Source: Brasenia schreberi
Lineage: Eukaryota > Streptophyta > Magnoliopsida > Nymphaeales > Cabombaceae
Reading direction: 5' to 3'
Assembly: GCA_036023115.1 (NCBI GenBank)
Contig: JAYKKT010000056.1
Coordinates: 992,001 to 1,056,000, forward strand
Length of the DNA: 64,000 nucleotides
Shown here: in pieces, positions 1-11,451 of the stretch
Layout of the letters: every line of letters starts with the position of its first letter
Position numbering within the stretch: position 1 is the stretch's first letter
Program-made: the position numbers and the translations under genes
The notes under the pieces: model-generated
The model's input: only the letters and a program-made list of their open reading frames with translations
What the model was told of the DNA's origin: nothing
Database searches by the model: none

Positions 1-85
1 TGAATTCTTTACAATTATCAAATTTTTCTTAATGTTTTGGAATTTTTTTAGATTTTTATTATTTTTTAATATTAAAGTATGATAC

Positions 86-149
86 GCTACGATACGCCCA
101 ACCCCGTCTAGTATGGGAAAAGGCTTAGTTGTTGTTGTTTTGTTGTTGT
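86..149 (+). mobile_element. RTE LINE 3'-terminal scrap
   Basis: About 60 bp matching the last bases of the RTE LINEs elsewhere in this window: the conserved 3' segment (ACCCCGTCTAGTATGGGAAA) followed by the TTG-repeat tail. It abuts a second, longer 3' fragment head to tail. It is either an extremely 5'-truncated insertion or the remnant of one copy inserted into another. No coding content. Confidence 0.7.
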
Positions 150-716
150 TGATAGAAGAATTGATAGAGATGTTACGCATAGAATTAATACTGGTTGGTT
201 AAAATGGAGAGGAGCATTAAGTATTCTGTGTGATAAGAAGATACCATTAAAGTTAAAAGGTAAATATTATAGAGTAACAATTAGACCTGCCATGTTTTAT
301 GGTTCTGAGTGTTGGGCAATTAATCATCAACATGTACAAAAGATGTTTGGGATAGAAATGAAGATGATGAGATGGATGAGTGGTCATACAAGAAAAGCCA
401 ATATACATAATGAGGTTATTAGAAACAAATTAGTAGTAGCACCAATAGAGGATAAAATGAGAGAATATCGTTTAAGATGGTTTGGACATATAGAAAGAAG
501 ATCAAAAGAAAAACCTATAAGAAGTTACAAAAACTAGATTTTGAAAGTATTAAAAGAGGTAGAGGCCAACAGTAGAAGTGTTGCAAAGAAAAATAAAGAA
601 TGATATAGCTTATTGTGAGCTACTTGCTAACATGGCACATAATAGGACTATGTGGAAACAAAGAATCCATGCAGTCGACCCCATCTAGCATGGAAAAAGG
701 CTTAGTTGTTGTTGTA
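150..716 (+). mobile_element. 5'-truncated RTE LINE (RT C-terminus and 3' end)
   Basis: Matches the last ~570 bp of the full-length RTE copy at 1225-4442, from the region of 3865 to the TTG tail. An 81-codon open stretch at 292-537 keeps the end of the reverse transcriptase ([24 protein letters not shown]) before breaking. The tail is TTGTTGTTGT at 706-716. 5' truncation is normal for target-primed reverse transcription. Flanking duplications could not be assigned because the left flank is another LINE end. Confidence 0.85.
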
Positions 717-717
717 T

Positions 718-1206
718 TAATTAAGTTATATATTATATTAAAATAAGTTTAAAGATAATGATCGTGTACTTATAGGCACATGATGTTTAAAAGGTTGGCA
801 ATTATGTGTGGAATGTAACAATATTAGCCTATTTATACAAGTAATTAGGAAAGCATCCTCAATATAAAAGACAAAAACATAGTGGGCATCCTTCTTTGCT
901 CTCTAGGTAAGAACTTGATTGTTACAATATCTTTCATTTAGTCATTTTTCATAATTAAACAAGTTATATATTTTAATTGTAAGCATAGACTTATGAGTAT
1001 TTCCCAACTTTAAGAGTTAGCATGTGACCAAAATGGGTGGATAGAGAACCAAGAGGAGGTTGATCCGTTGGTGGGTGAAAATTGTTTGTTACAAGCAATC
1101 TCTTACTGATCGGCTTACTAAGTACCATAAGCAATTGGATTGGATAACGATGGAATAGGTATTTTTTGAAACTGTAACTATATTTTTATTTTTAAATTAA
1201 ATAAAA
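718..1206 (+). repeat. Plant-mobile-domain repeat, copy 1 (non-coding part)
   Basis: Clear but diverged similarity by eye to the reverse complement of about 18150-18625. Shared landmarks are a block around GATGTTTAAAAGGTTGGCA, a CTTTGCTC..AGGTAAGAA block, and GCTTACTAAGTA-CATAAGCAATTG. In the other copy the adjoining sequence encodes a plant-mobile-domain remnant; here that part is displaced by the RTE fragments on the left. The full RTE LINE is inserted at its right end. No intact reading frame. Confidence 0.6.
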
Positions 1207-1224
1207 TATGTGATGTTATACATT
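1207..1224. repeat. Left target-site duplication of RTE LINE 1
   Basis: The sequence TATGTGATGTTATACATT recurs without mismatch at 4443-4460 on the other side of the LINE. A perfect 18-bp duplication fixes both insertion boundaries and implies a fairly recent insertion, or chance preservation. Confidence 0.95.
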
Positions 1225-1338
1225 AACTCCGCCCATGTAAGGGATCATCCTTGTATTGTCGGTCCCAAGCTCGGATAAAGGAGGAGGGTTGTGTTAGGCT
1301 TCCGACAACCAGCGTAAAACTTCGTCGGATTTTACAAC

Positions 1339-2739
1339 ATGGATTACAAAAATTATGAGCATTATTTTGGGGCGTCCCCGCCTAGCGACGTGCTGCAGAG
1401 CCCGAATGCAGTAACAAGTAAGCAAGGGCCACTACATTTTCGCCCGAATGTAGTGAATCAATTACAGAGAGGGTTCCCACACCATGGACGGGTGTGGGTA
1501 AAGAAGTTAGTCCCGCTACATTGCCGCCCAAATGTAGTGAAAAATTTTCAGAGAGGGTCTCCGCATTTTGATTATGGACGGATGCAGGGGGTAAGGAAGC
1601 TAGTCCTAGATAATAAGATTCGTATTGGTTCTTGGAATATCGGAACATTATCGGGTAAGCTAATGGAGGTGGTAGATACTATGATTCGGAGAAAGATTCA
1701 TATTCTATGTTTACAAGAGACAAAATGGGTTGGAGAAAAAGCAAAGGAGATAGAGGATACAAAGGCTCGAAACGGAGTTGGTATTATCATAAATAAAGAT
1801 TTAAAGGAGAGTGTAGTAGACATACAACGATATGGTGACCGAATCATGACGTTGAAATTAGTGTTAGGAGCAGAGGTTTTGAATATAGTTTGTGCTTATG
1901 CACCCCAAGTAGGACTAGAAGATAGTATAAAGACAGTTTTTTGGGAAGAGTTAGATAAGGTGTTTCAAAAGATTCCACAAAGGGAGATGATTTGTTTAGG
2001 AGGAGATTTAAATGGACATGTCGGTAAAGAGGCATTAGGATATCAAGGGATTCATGGAAACTTTGGTTTTGGGGATATAAACGAGGAAGGTAGGGAGATT
2101 TTAAATTTTGCTATGTCATTTGATCTCTTTGTAGTCAATACAATCTTCAAAAAACGAGATGAACATTTAATTACTTATAAGAGTGGCTTATCACAAACAC
2201 AAATTGATTACTTTCTTTGTCGAAAAAAAGATAGAGCGTGTTGTAAAGATTGTAAGGTAATTCCACGAGAAAGCTTAACCACCCAACATCGACTTTTAGT
2301 TATGGATTTACAAATAAAAAAGTGGACAAAGAAGAAAAGAGTGCATCGAGCTATTTGAACTAAATGGTGGAACCTCAAAAGCGAGAAAGAAGATATATTT
2401 AAACAGAAAGTCCTTCAAGGAGATGTTTGGAATTATGTTGGCACACCCTGTAATATGTGGAACAATATGGCTATACATATTAGGAAAGTGGCGAAAGATG
2501 TGTTAGGGGTATCTAAGGGAGGTGTACCGGCACAAAAAGAAGTTTGGTGGTGGAGTGAAGTAGTACAAAATAAAATCAAGGCAAAGAGGGCATGTTACAA
2601 ATTACATTATGCTAAGAAAACTAGTGAAACTTTAGAAGCTTATAAGAAAGCAAAGAAGGAAGCGAAAAAGGCCGTTAGTGAAGCAAAAGCTAAGATTTGG
2701 GATGACTTATATAAAAAAACTCAACTCAAAAGAGGGTGA
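1339..2739 (+). pseudogene. RTE endonuclease region, broken
   Basis: Encodes the endonuclease half of the RTE polyprotein. Recognisable motifs are SWNIGTLSGK and CLQETKW (Mg-binding Glu), then CAYAPQVG, GGDLNGHVG (catalytic Asp/Asn), and a C-terminal QIDYF and TQHRLLVMDL (catalytic His) in the order of the exonuclease-endonuclease-phosphatase fold. The first ATG in the copy (1339) sits about 115 bp inside the 5' end. The reading frame is closed by an in-frame TGA at 2356-2358, where copy 2 has a CGG codon. It then continues in the same frame to a lysine-rich linker ending at 2739. The next domain is in another frame. About 12 residues around the GFKLWYSG segment of copy 2 are missing near 1760. 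Confidence 0.88.
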
Positions 2740-4404
2740 AAGATATATTTTTAGGATAGCTAGGGCTAGAGATAAGAAAACTAAAGATCTTAATTATGTT
2801 AGATGCATAAAAGACGAGGAAGAAAAAATTCTAGTGGCAAATGATGATATAAGAAATAGATGGAAAAACTATTTTTATAATCTTTTTAATGAAAATAAAG
2901 ATGTTAGTATTAGTTTAGGAGATTTAGCCAAGTCAGAAAAGTATATAAACCACAATTTCTACCGACGTATTCAAAAGAATGAAGTCAAAGAGGCTCTTAA
3001 ACATATGAAGAGTGGTAAATCAGTAGGACCAGATAATATTCCTATAGAAGTTTGGAAAATACTAGGAGAAATAGGAATCACTTGGCTCACAAGGCTATTT
3101 AATGAAATATGGAAAAACCAAAAGATGCCCGAGGAATAGAGAACAAGTACACTTATACCCATATATAAGAACAAGGGAGACATTCAAAATTGTGCGAATT
3201 ATCGAGGTATCAAGTTAATGAGTCATACTATGAAATTATGGAAAAGAATTATCGAACGTAGGTTAGACAAGTTACAACACAGAACCAATTTGGATTTACA
3301 GGCAGATCTACTATTGAAGCGATTCACCTTTTGAGACTTATGGAACATTTTAGAGCGAAAAAGAAAGACCTTCACCTAGAAAAATAGGGTACCGAGGGAG
3401 GTTCTTTGGAGAACTTTGGAAAAAGAGGTATCCCATTGACATATATTAACCTTATAAGAGACATGTATGATGGTGCAAAAACATGTGTGAGGACTCATGA
3501 AGGAATGACAGACTTCTTTGAAGTTAATATTGGGTTACATCAAGGATCAACTTTAAGTCCATACTTATTTATAATGGTGATGGATGAGTTAACAAAACAT
3601 ATTCAAGATGAAGTACCTTGGTGTATGTTATTTGCAGATGACATTGTATTAGTGGAGGAGTCTAAGGAAAAAGTTAATAGAAAATTAGAACTATGGAGAG
3701 AAACATTAGAAAGCAAAGGCCTCCGACTTAGTGGAACAAAGACAGAATATATGGAATGTAAGTTTGATCATTTGGCTACTTCAGAGGACATAGAAATTAA
3801 AATTGGCACACATTGCATTCCCCAAAAGGAAAGTTTTAAATACCTAGGGTCAATTTTTCAAAGTGATGGAAGAATTGATGGAGATGTTACACATAGAATT
3901 AATGCTGGTTGGTTAAAATGGAGAGGAGCATCAGGTATTCTTTGTGATAAGAAGATACCATTAAAATTAAAAGGTAAATATTATAGAGCAGTAATTAGGC
4001 CTGCCATGTTTTATGGTTCTGAGTGTTGGGCAGTTAATCATCAACATGTACAAAAGATGTTTGTGACAGAAATGAAGATGTTGAGATGGATGAGTGGTCA
4101 TACAAGAAAAGACCGTATACATAATGAGGTTATTAGAAACAAATTAGGAGTGGCACCAATAGAGGATAAAATGAGAGAACATCGTTTAAGATGGTTTGGA
4201 CATATAGAATGAAGATCAGAAGAAGAACCTGTAAGAAGGGTAGAAAAACTAAATTTGGAAAGTATTAAAAGAGGTAGAGGACGACCACAAAAGTGTTGGA
4301 AAGAAACAATAAAGAATGATAAAGCTTATTGGGAGTTAACTGCTAACATGGCACACGATAGGGATCTGTGGAAACAAAGAATCCATGTAGCCGACCCCGT
4401 CTAG
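2678..4404 (+). pseudogene. RTE reverse transcriptase, broken
   Basis: Reverse-transcriptase half of the LINE, starting in the +1 frame relative to the endonuclease. Palm motifs are visible: [11 protein letters not shown], the [12 protein letters not shown] block and the catalytic FADDIVL at about 3631-3651. Damage relative to copy 2 is TGG to TAG at 3137-3139, small deletions between about 3260 and 3385 that remove the motif-A stretch with its catalytic Asp, and CGA to TGA at 4210-4212. The natural end appears to be the TAG at 4402-4404. The product cannot be active as it stands. Confidence 0.88.
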
Positions 4405-4442
4405 TATGGGAAAAGGCTTAGTTGTTGTTGTTGTTGTTGTTG

Positions 4443-4460
4443 TATGTGATGTTATACATT
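4443..4460. repeat. Right target-site duplication of RTE LINE 1
   Basis: Exact repeat of 1207-1224, immediately after the TTG tail. Confidence 0.95.
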
Positions 4461-5740
4461 CTTATCTTTTAATTTATACAATGCAAATTGACTAGCAACC
4501 ATATAGTTCTGCAAAATACTTAAATTTTAATATATATAAATTATCTAGATACGACGGATGCATTCACTTTATAGATATTATAAAATCACATATTTAAGAT
4601 CGTGTAATTCGACAACTTATCATCATCGAGGCATCCTAGCTATGTTCATAAAGTCCTCCATTGTAAATAGACCTACAAAATCCCATCCATATAAGATACT
4701 ACATGACACTACTTGAAAGACATAACGCTCACTTTGTTTGGAGCTTTAGCACTTCAACGTCTAGCAATGTATCCTCATGAGTGCGACGAGTGGTACTTCT
4801 TCAAACACATCGATTTATTTTAAAAGATTGTATCAATCAGTTGCATACGACTCATCCTACTCCAACTAAACAACACAGTACATCATTCTTCATGCAGATA
4901 ATTAAATAATTATATATATTAGTGTTGTCTTTAACTTTGTTTTGATTTTATTATAATACTAATTTTTCATAATTTATTTCTTATATAAGTAACTTACTAC
5001 AATACATGGTATATAATACCCATGTATTTATTGCAATACATGGTAAATAATTAATAAAGTAATATAGGGTACACATAACACATGTCTCGTTTGATGGAAA
5101 CACAACACAATTGTGTCTTACCTTAAGGAAAGACGCAACTCAATAACATTTATCCTTCAATAAGAGAAAGAAAGAGACCTGGACCAGGCGTGTCTCTCTA
5201 TAGAGAGACATATGCTTGTCCTGCGTTTCGAATCAAAACACCGATGAGTAAATCCTACAGCACAAAACCGTGAAACATAGATCAAAATAAAAAATAGCAA
5301 CCAAAACAAACATACAAAGATATTAATAAGGACCAACCTCTCAAAACCTAAAAATATTTGAAAATCAATCAGATCAATTGTTTCTTTCTTTTCTTTTCTT
5401 TTTTTTTCTTTCTTGTTTTGTAAATGATCGATGAAGTTCATAAAGGAATAATTGTGTACTCTTTAGTTGCAAAGAAAACAATAGCTCTCAACGAATGAAA
5501 TACCAGTTGTCGGAGTAAAAAGAAAGAAATGTTGGAATTGGGTGTGCAAGAATATTTTTGGTATTTTTAAAAAGTTGGATGTATAGTAAAAGGAGTGTGT
5601 AGATAGTAATCTTCTTTATATTAATCCCCCTTTTCTTTTGTTTCATATATATATATATATATATAATCAAAAGATAAAAGAGAAACATAATAAAATATTT
5701 ATAATATATGTTTATATATTACATATCAATGTAGCTTATA
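4461..5740. other. Intergenic, no gene seen
   Basis: AT-rich sequence without a convincing coding region. It continues the locus interrupted by RTE LINE 1. Around 5090-5260 there is a stretch rich in GAGACA/TGTCTC words (for example CCAGGCGTGTCTCTC then GAGAGACATATGC). It resembles 19380-19600 and, more weakly, 9625-9730, so it may belong to the same repeat family. Confidence 0.5.
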
Positions 5741-5747
5741 TATACAC

Positions 5748-5792
<45 letters not shown>
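5748..5792. repeat. Compound (TA)n(TG)n microsatellite
   Basis: About 15 bp of TA repeat followed by about 31 bp of uninterrupted TG repeat. Open frames across it are artefacts of the repeat. Confidence 0.95.
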
Positions 5793-5793
<1 letters not shown>

Positions 5794-6517
5794 GCATATC
5801 CCCTGACCCCAAAATTTCAAAGCTATCGTGTGCCCCCACCTGCAGTCATGCCACACTAGCACCTGTCGGACGCAGATCCTGATGGTGTTTAGACATTGAG
5901 GATTACTATGGAAAGTCTGGCCCAGATGCAAATATGTGCATCATTACACTTCTTGTCTGTTGGAGTTAGCCACGTGAGGCATCATTATGCCGGGACTTGC
6001 ATTAACATGCAATCTTGCCCCATTGTGCCTCTACAAATCAAGGTGGAGATGGTTGAAGATTTTAGAGGACATAAGTGAAGATAATGTGTACAAGGCACTG
6101 CATGACTAGGAGGAGCATGAGATGAAGGGGCAAGAGGAGCACAAGGAAGAGAAAAAGAAAAATGTTGAAGAAAATCTGAAGTTTTTTAATGTTTTGTGAT
6201 CAACTTTGAAGCTGTGGACTCTGGATATGAAAATATTTGACCGCGATTTTAGAAGTTAGTAGGTACTCAAATGCAGGGGGTTTTTTTTGGTTAACTATGA
6301 ACTACATGCTTTTATTTCTATGAGTAGGTATCTTTTCTTTTACTGATGAATGTTTTGGTAGTTGAGAATTTTTTCCCTTTTTTTGTTTTCATGATTTTTC
6401 GAAATTCTAATTAATTAAGAAAAACGATACGGATACCATAAGACCAATAATAATCAGCTATGTCGTATCTGACGGGGCGAATGACGTGCCCTCCATTTCG
6501 GGACGCAGAAGCCTGTT
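5793..6517. other. Intergenic, downstream of the unrecognised minus-strand gene
   Basis: No gene recognised. A purine-rich stretch at about 6100-6180 and T-rich runs near 6280-6400 are visible. Part of this could be the 3' untranslated region of the minus-strand gene ending at 6518. Confidence 0.4.
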
Positions 6518-8588
6518 TCATTCAACCGATGTTGGGGACATCCACAGACATTGCAGGCTTTCCTTAACTAGAAAATCCAAGCTTTCAACAAAAGGGAGAT
6601 CTAATCTAACCTCAAACAGAAGGGACATTCGAGCCTTATATGATTGTAACTTCTCCATTATATTCAAAATTGAAGAATCTGCTTCCACTACAATCCGAGC
6701 AGCACGAAGGATGAAGTAGTGTTTATTAGGTTGTTCATGAAGTGAGATTCCTAGGAAATCACGAACAAATTCAGCAGGTGTACTTGGGTCTGCAAGTAGA
6801 GGAGACATAAATAAAGATACAGTTTCCTACTAAGAAAGATCTATGAGCTGGTAGAGTACAAAATAGTACCTCTGAGCAAAGCTTTGTGAAGTGTCACTGA
6901 GGCTTTCCACCTTCCTCCTTTGATTGCATTCATGCTTTCAACACATTGAAAGACTTCCATGAGAATTTGGCTATTGATAGAAGCCCCGCTATTTGGCTGC
7001 CAATGTAAAATCCTGAATGCAGCAGAGGTTACATCAATACATTGGGGGAAGACCAAAATAAGAAAACGAGGAAAAAAGATATATACTTATCCAAAACATA
7101 CAATTTGGCAGCGAAAATGCTTAGAAGTCCTCATAGGAACCCAACAAAGTAGAACAGCTACTGAAGAAAGATGTTCTAACAAATATAATATGACTGTGCA
7201 GCAAGCATTTGCTAGAAAAACCACTATGGAAGGTGCAGAGGACTTGAACAGCCAACTCTTGCAAATGCAACCAATACAATTCTCATAGGGTATTAGTTTC
7301 ACATGTAGCCAGAAAATATGTTGTCAATAGCAGTTAGCGCTGCTTAATTGGATATCATGCTTATAGCTAAGTGCTACTAATGCATACTTGGCGAGACAAT
7401 AAAATTAAAACAGTATACGTGTGTGTCTGTGTGTTAATTTAGCAAAGCATATTTCATTAACATAAATCCATTTAAGTGTAGATAGTAAACATGTGTAACT
7501 CCCAAACATCATTATGAAGCATAAAGCATCACTAAATTAGTATTTCTAAACATTTTTTTGAAGCCTAAATGTATCAATATTTCTTTAGTAAGCTACACTT
7601 CTCACGAATGTAAAACTGGTTAGTGATATTATTGAAATTTCACATCCAAGCTTATAGAAGCACCAAGAGAACAAGAGAGAGAGAAGGTGTGCTTGAGAAA
7701 GAGATGGAGAGGGTGGAGAGAGAAAAGAAAGAATCATTGGTAAGAGAAACATTGAGAGAGAGAACGGGGTGGGAGAGCCCAGAGGAGTATATAATCTTCT
7801 GAAGTTTGTGTATTCTTTAAGAGGACAACACACATAAATCAGGCACTTAGGCACTTAAAGTCCGCTATGAGCACTTACAGAATGTATGCACATATCTGAT
7901 AACATAGGTGGTCGTGTATACAGTTTACATAAAAATGCTGCAAGAAAAGGGGACAGATCAGAGCACAACAACAACTAAGAATTCATGTGATTGATTCAAC
8001 CTAGTTAAGGAGAAGACCTATAGTTTTGATTTTGGCATAAAAGTCGTACAAAATGATACACAATTGCAAATGTAAGAAGGGTACTTCTCCTCAGTGCTAC
8101 TTCCATAACTATGAGCAAGGAAACTGTCAGCAGGCAAATACAAATGGAGGAAAAGAGTGGCCTAGAATAAGCAAAAATTTTCAATATAATTTTGGTTTTG
8201 AACAGTTAACAATGTTTCTCCAAAATTCAGAACATGGAAGACAAGAATCTAGGATTTCCACAAGATCTTGTTTCTTATTATGTTTGAGCATATGATGAAA
8301 AAAATCAGAACTTTTGCACTCCAACTGCTGCCGTTTTCTCACTCACAAAAGCTCAGCTAAAGGAAGCAGACTAATCCAATAGCAATGCACCTGTCCACGA
8401 GTAACTCCAAATTCTTAGTAGCAAGACTAAAATGAGAATCACCTACAGAGAAAACCGCTTCAGATATCCTATAAGCAAAAACTAGGCCATCAAGTTAGCA
8501 AAAATAAAATGTAATCAAAAGAATGCAAGAGAAGAAAGCAGAAAATTAACCAATCAAAGCGGCTTCTCCCAAGAAAAACGAATTCCAT
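6518..8588 (-). CDS. Unrecognised multi-exon plant gene (partial exon model)
   Basis: I do not recognise this protein. Four exon pieces fit canonical splice sites and one reading direction. A start exon at 8588-8551 ([12 protein letters not shown]..) ends TG|GT and joins an exon at 8468-8391 after a TTATAG acceptor, giving [20 protein letters not shown]. Downstream, an exon at about 6996-6870 ([20 protein letters not shown]) ends AG|GTACT. An 80-bp intron with a pyrimidine-rich TTGCAG acceptor then leads to the exon 6789-6518, starting [14 protein letters not shown] and closing at TGA. The frame is kept across both joins. The helix-rich, Leu-rich text suggests an alpha-helical repeat protein, which is inference. 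Exons between 8391 and 6996 were not resolved, so the gene could be intact, a fragment or a pseudogene. The stop at 6518 might also lie just past a skipped donor. Confidence 0.5.
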
Positions 8589-9600
8589 CAAGGATAACTT
8601 GGGCAAACGTAATAACCGATAATCTTCTCTCTTTTCTTCCTCTTTTTTTGTAGTGAAGGGAAGAGTAGTGACTTATCAAGGCAAGCAAAAAGTACAAGTA
8701 CATCCTCCAGATAGCACTCTACTGCCCACTCGCCCTTTGAATCTACACATCAAAACCCAGAAAACCGAAACCAACCAAACGAACTAGAAACAAACCCGAA
8801 CGAAATCCATCGACCTAAAGAAAACAAAATCAAATCTACGTTCACTTGGTAGCCATGAAGGGAGAAATCCGAAACATTCATGCCTCACACAGTAATGAAA
8901 TCCCACTCATTATAATCCCCCACCATAGATTCCCAAGCAGGAAAAAAAAACTCTTTAAAGAAAACAATTTCAAAATGAAATTTGAGGATTGAGGCAAAGG
9001 AGGAGAGCACACGGACCCTTCGAGAACAAAATGACAACTTTACATAGAGAAAGCAACTAAGGTAGAAGGCCACCATAAGGGTATCTTTCATGTACCATTT
9101 CATGGGCATCTTCACGCTCAGATTGCAGTAGGAAACGGAACGCGAACTGCAGACGAAACGATCACGCCCTTGGGCTAACACCAAGATGTTGAGTGGTGAA
9201 GGTGTGCAAAGACCCACCCTTCTCTCTCGGCGTCTGCGTGTAGTGCGGTCTGGGTTAGGCCTAGACCCAATTCAGACCAGACCCAAATAAAAGAGAGAAA
9301 TCGTAACAGGGAAGGAAACTTCATCGTTTCCGGTTAGAGAGAATTCCATTGGTTCGGTACAGAACAGTTGAGGTGCGTTACTATTCGTACACCCGTTTTT
9401 ACTAAACATATACACTTTGCAATTTTTTCTATAATATCCTTTTTCATACATTTCTTTTTTTTTCTCCGTTAGATGGGTAAGTATTGGAAACTTCGGATTA
9501 GTACTAAATGATTTTGTTGAGGGAATCTGTGATTTATCTGATTAAAATCGAAATTCGTAAGCATCGATTTGCTTTTTTATTTTTTTCATCTTTTTCCTTT
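8589..9600. other. Probable 5' flank of the minus-strand gene
   Basis: The sequence upstream of the predicted start at 8588 has pyrimidine-rich minus-strand stretches and a more GC-rich block at about 9090-9260. Such a composition is common in plant leaders or first exons, but no domain is visible. A 110-codon minus-strand frame at 8885-9217 has no recognisable features and may be untranslated leader. Confidence 0.35.
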
Positions 9601-11451
9601 CGCCAACAATTTTAACATGTCGCTGGTCAAGAAAGAGACATAGTTCGAATGTCGCGTCTCACCTTAGCCGTGCTGGTGTAACTAGAGATGGGAACTCAAA
9701 TCACGCCCTTAGAGTGGTAGTGCGTCTCATTTCTTCCACTCACACATCATGAGTATGGTACTTTGTTTACATCGGCGTGCTTTGGCGGCGACCCTCTATT
9801 ATGTTGGACGTCCTCAAGTTTTGTATGTATATTATATTGCTCATATTGCACACTTTCTTATATATTGAAATGAGACATGAGTTTTAGATTTCGTAGTATG
9901 GATGGTTGAGAGAAGTGATGATGTATTCTATAAAGGCATATGAGTAAAGGTTTTATTGTTACAACATTATCGAGAAGGTAAAATGCCTCTTAGCATATAA
10001 TAGACAATAATGACAACATGAAGAGGGACACATTAAGTCATCGCATGATCGTCTAATGATGCGGTCACAGTTTCAGATGGATTATCTTGTAGCTTCTTTA
10101 GAATGTCATGATAAAGCCGGACCTTAAGAGCTTCATCCCAATGAGTACTCTGTAAATGATGACAATGATGACTATCCCCTGATCTCATAGTTGCTCCCTA
10201 GTTTTGCATATCATATTTCATATATGATTTGGTAGAACCATGTAATTCATTTCGTCAATTATATCTAAAAGTTCTTATATATATTACTAATAAACACTAT
10301 ATGTAAATATGTAAGGATTGTTGAAACAAGTGATATGCTACATGAGAAATGATGCTTTGGTTGAGTGGTCCTTTTCAAAGTAGTACAAGATATTTAGATA
10401 GATATTATGCAATGATATTGATTATCTAAGTTGGGTTATTTGTTGGTTAAGACTTTCGATCAACTGGTGCTTATCCCCTTTATCGAAAGATGACAATTCG
10501 ACACTAATAGCTTACATATATTATAAGGTGAGATGATTATTACTCTTCATTGTGTCATGAGATTTTAGGTTTTCCATTGGTCGACTACCTTGTTGCCTTT
10601 ACACGTGCAATTGATAAAATACATATTATGGTTGAACTCATGGATATTGACTATGATGAAGTAGAGTTGCAAATGAAGTTTAGAAGTATGAAGTTGAAGA
10701 TGCTTTGAGTACGTGCTCAAAGAAGGGAGATTACGCTTAAGTAAAAGATATTGTTATTTTTATTGTATCATATCAAATGTTCAATATACTTTATAGCCAT
10801 AGTAGTTTGTTGTAGAAACTCACTTCAGCATTATGTTTGTTTGAGTACAATAATAAGCGAATGTTGGCTTATTTGTTTATTTGAGTGATATAATAATGTA
10901 TTATGTGTTGTAGGCATGGATTTACGAGTAGCCTTTAAAATTAGGCAACACTCGAGTAGGTTGATAGGCAACATCGTGCTATTAGGTAGATGGGGAGTAT
11001 CACTGATAGAAATTATCTTTCTGATCATCTTGTTGTATATCGTGGGCAGTTGAACTTAATACATGCTCAAGAGGTATGTGTTTAGCAATAAGGGTTCGGT
11101 GGTTGCTTATGTTACACAATGAATGTTACTATGATGTATTACTTAATTTATCTTTTTTCTGAGATTACTTTGTAGTCTTATTATTGAAATAGATACATGT
11201 ACAATACTTATAATTGTTCCAAAGCTGCATTAAATATTTGGATATCGCGGAGTCTTTTATACTAGATCCAGTTGCTCGACAATTTGATCTTTATTAGTAG
11301 ATTCCAATTGAACTATTATAGCACATAAAAGCCACATATCTATGAGGTGGAATACCATCCGCAAGTTTTGTAGTGACATTCATACATCTCATGTTGCCTT
11401 CAACTACAACACCTTCGTATGTAGGCATCATACCCATATGAGTGTGATGAT
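9601..11451. other. AT-rich repeat-like DNA, no intact gene
   Basis: No open frame of substance. It begins with a GAGACATAGTTCG...CGCGTCTCACC block like those near 5.1 and 19.5 kb. Long diverged repeat-like text follows, with isolated words (ATTAGGTAGATGGGGAGTATC). I suspect an old transposable element but cannot classify it. Confidence 0.35.

Larger units (their letters stand above)
1225..4442 (+). mobile_element. RTE-clade LINE, full length (copy 1, defective)
   Basis: A 3.2-kb non-LTR retrotransposon beginning AACTCCGCCCATGTAAGGG and ending in a (TTG)n tail. It is flanked by a perfect 18-bp target duplication. It carries an apurinic-type endonuclease followed by a reverse transcriptase, with no gag-like ORF1 and no poly(A). 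This size and layout fit the plant RTE clade. The coding region is broken by several stops and deletions. Compared with copy 2 at 30702-33787 it has about 200 extra bases near the 5' end (about 1370-1560), made of two diverged ~88-bp repeats. Confidence 0.93.

Noticed and set aside
1382..1648. 88-codon minus-strand frame in RTE copy 1
   Set aside because: Shadow of the endonuclease coding strand.
8885..9217. 110-codon minus-strand frame upstream of the unrecognised gene
   Set aside because: Hydrophobic but without domain, and with no splice link to the 8588 start; possibly leader or chance.
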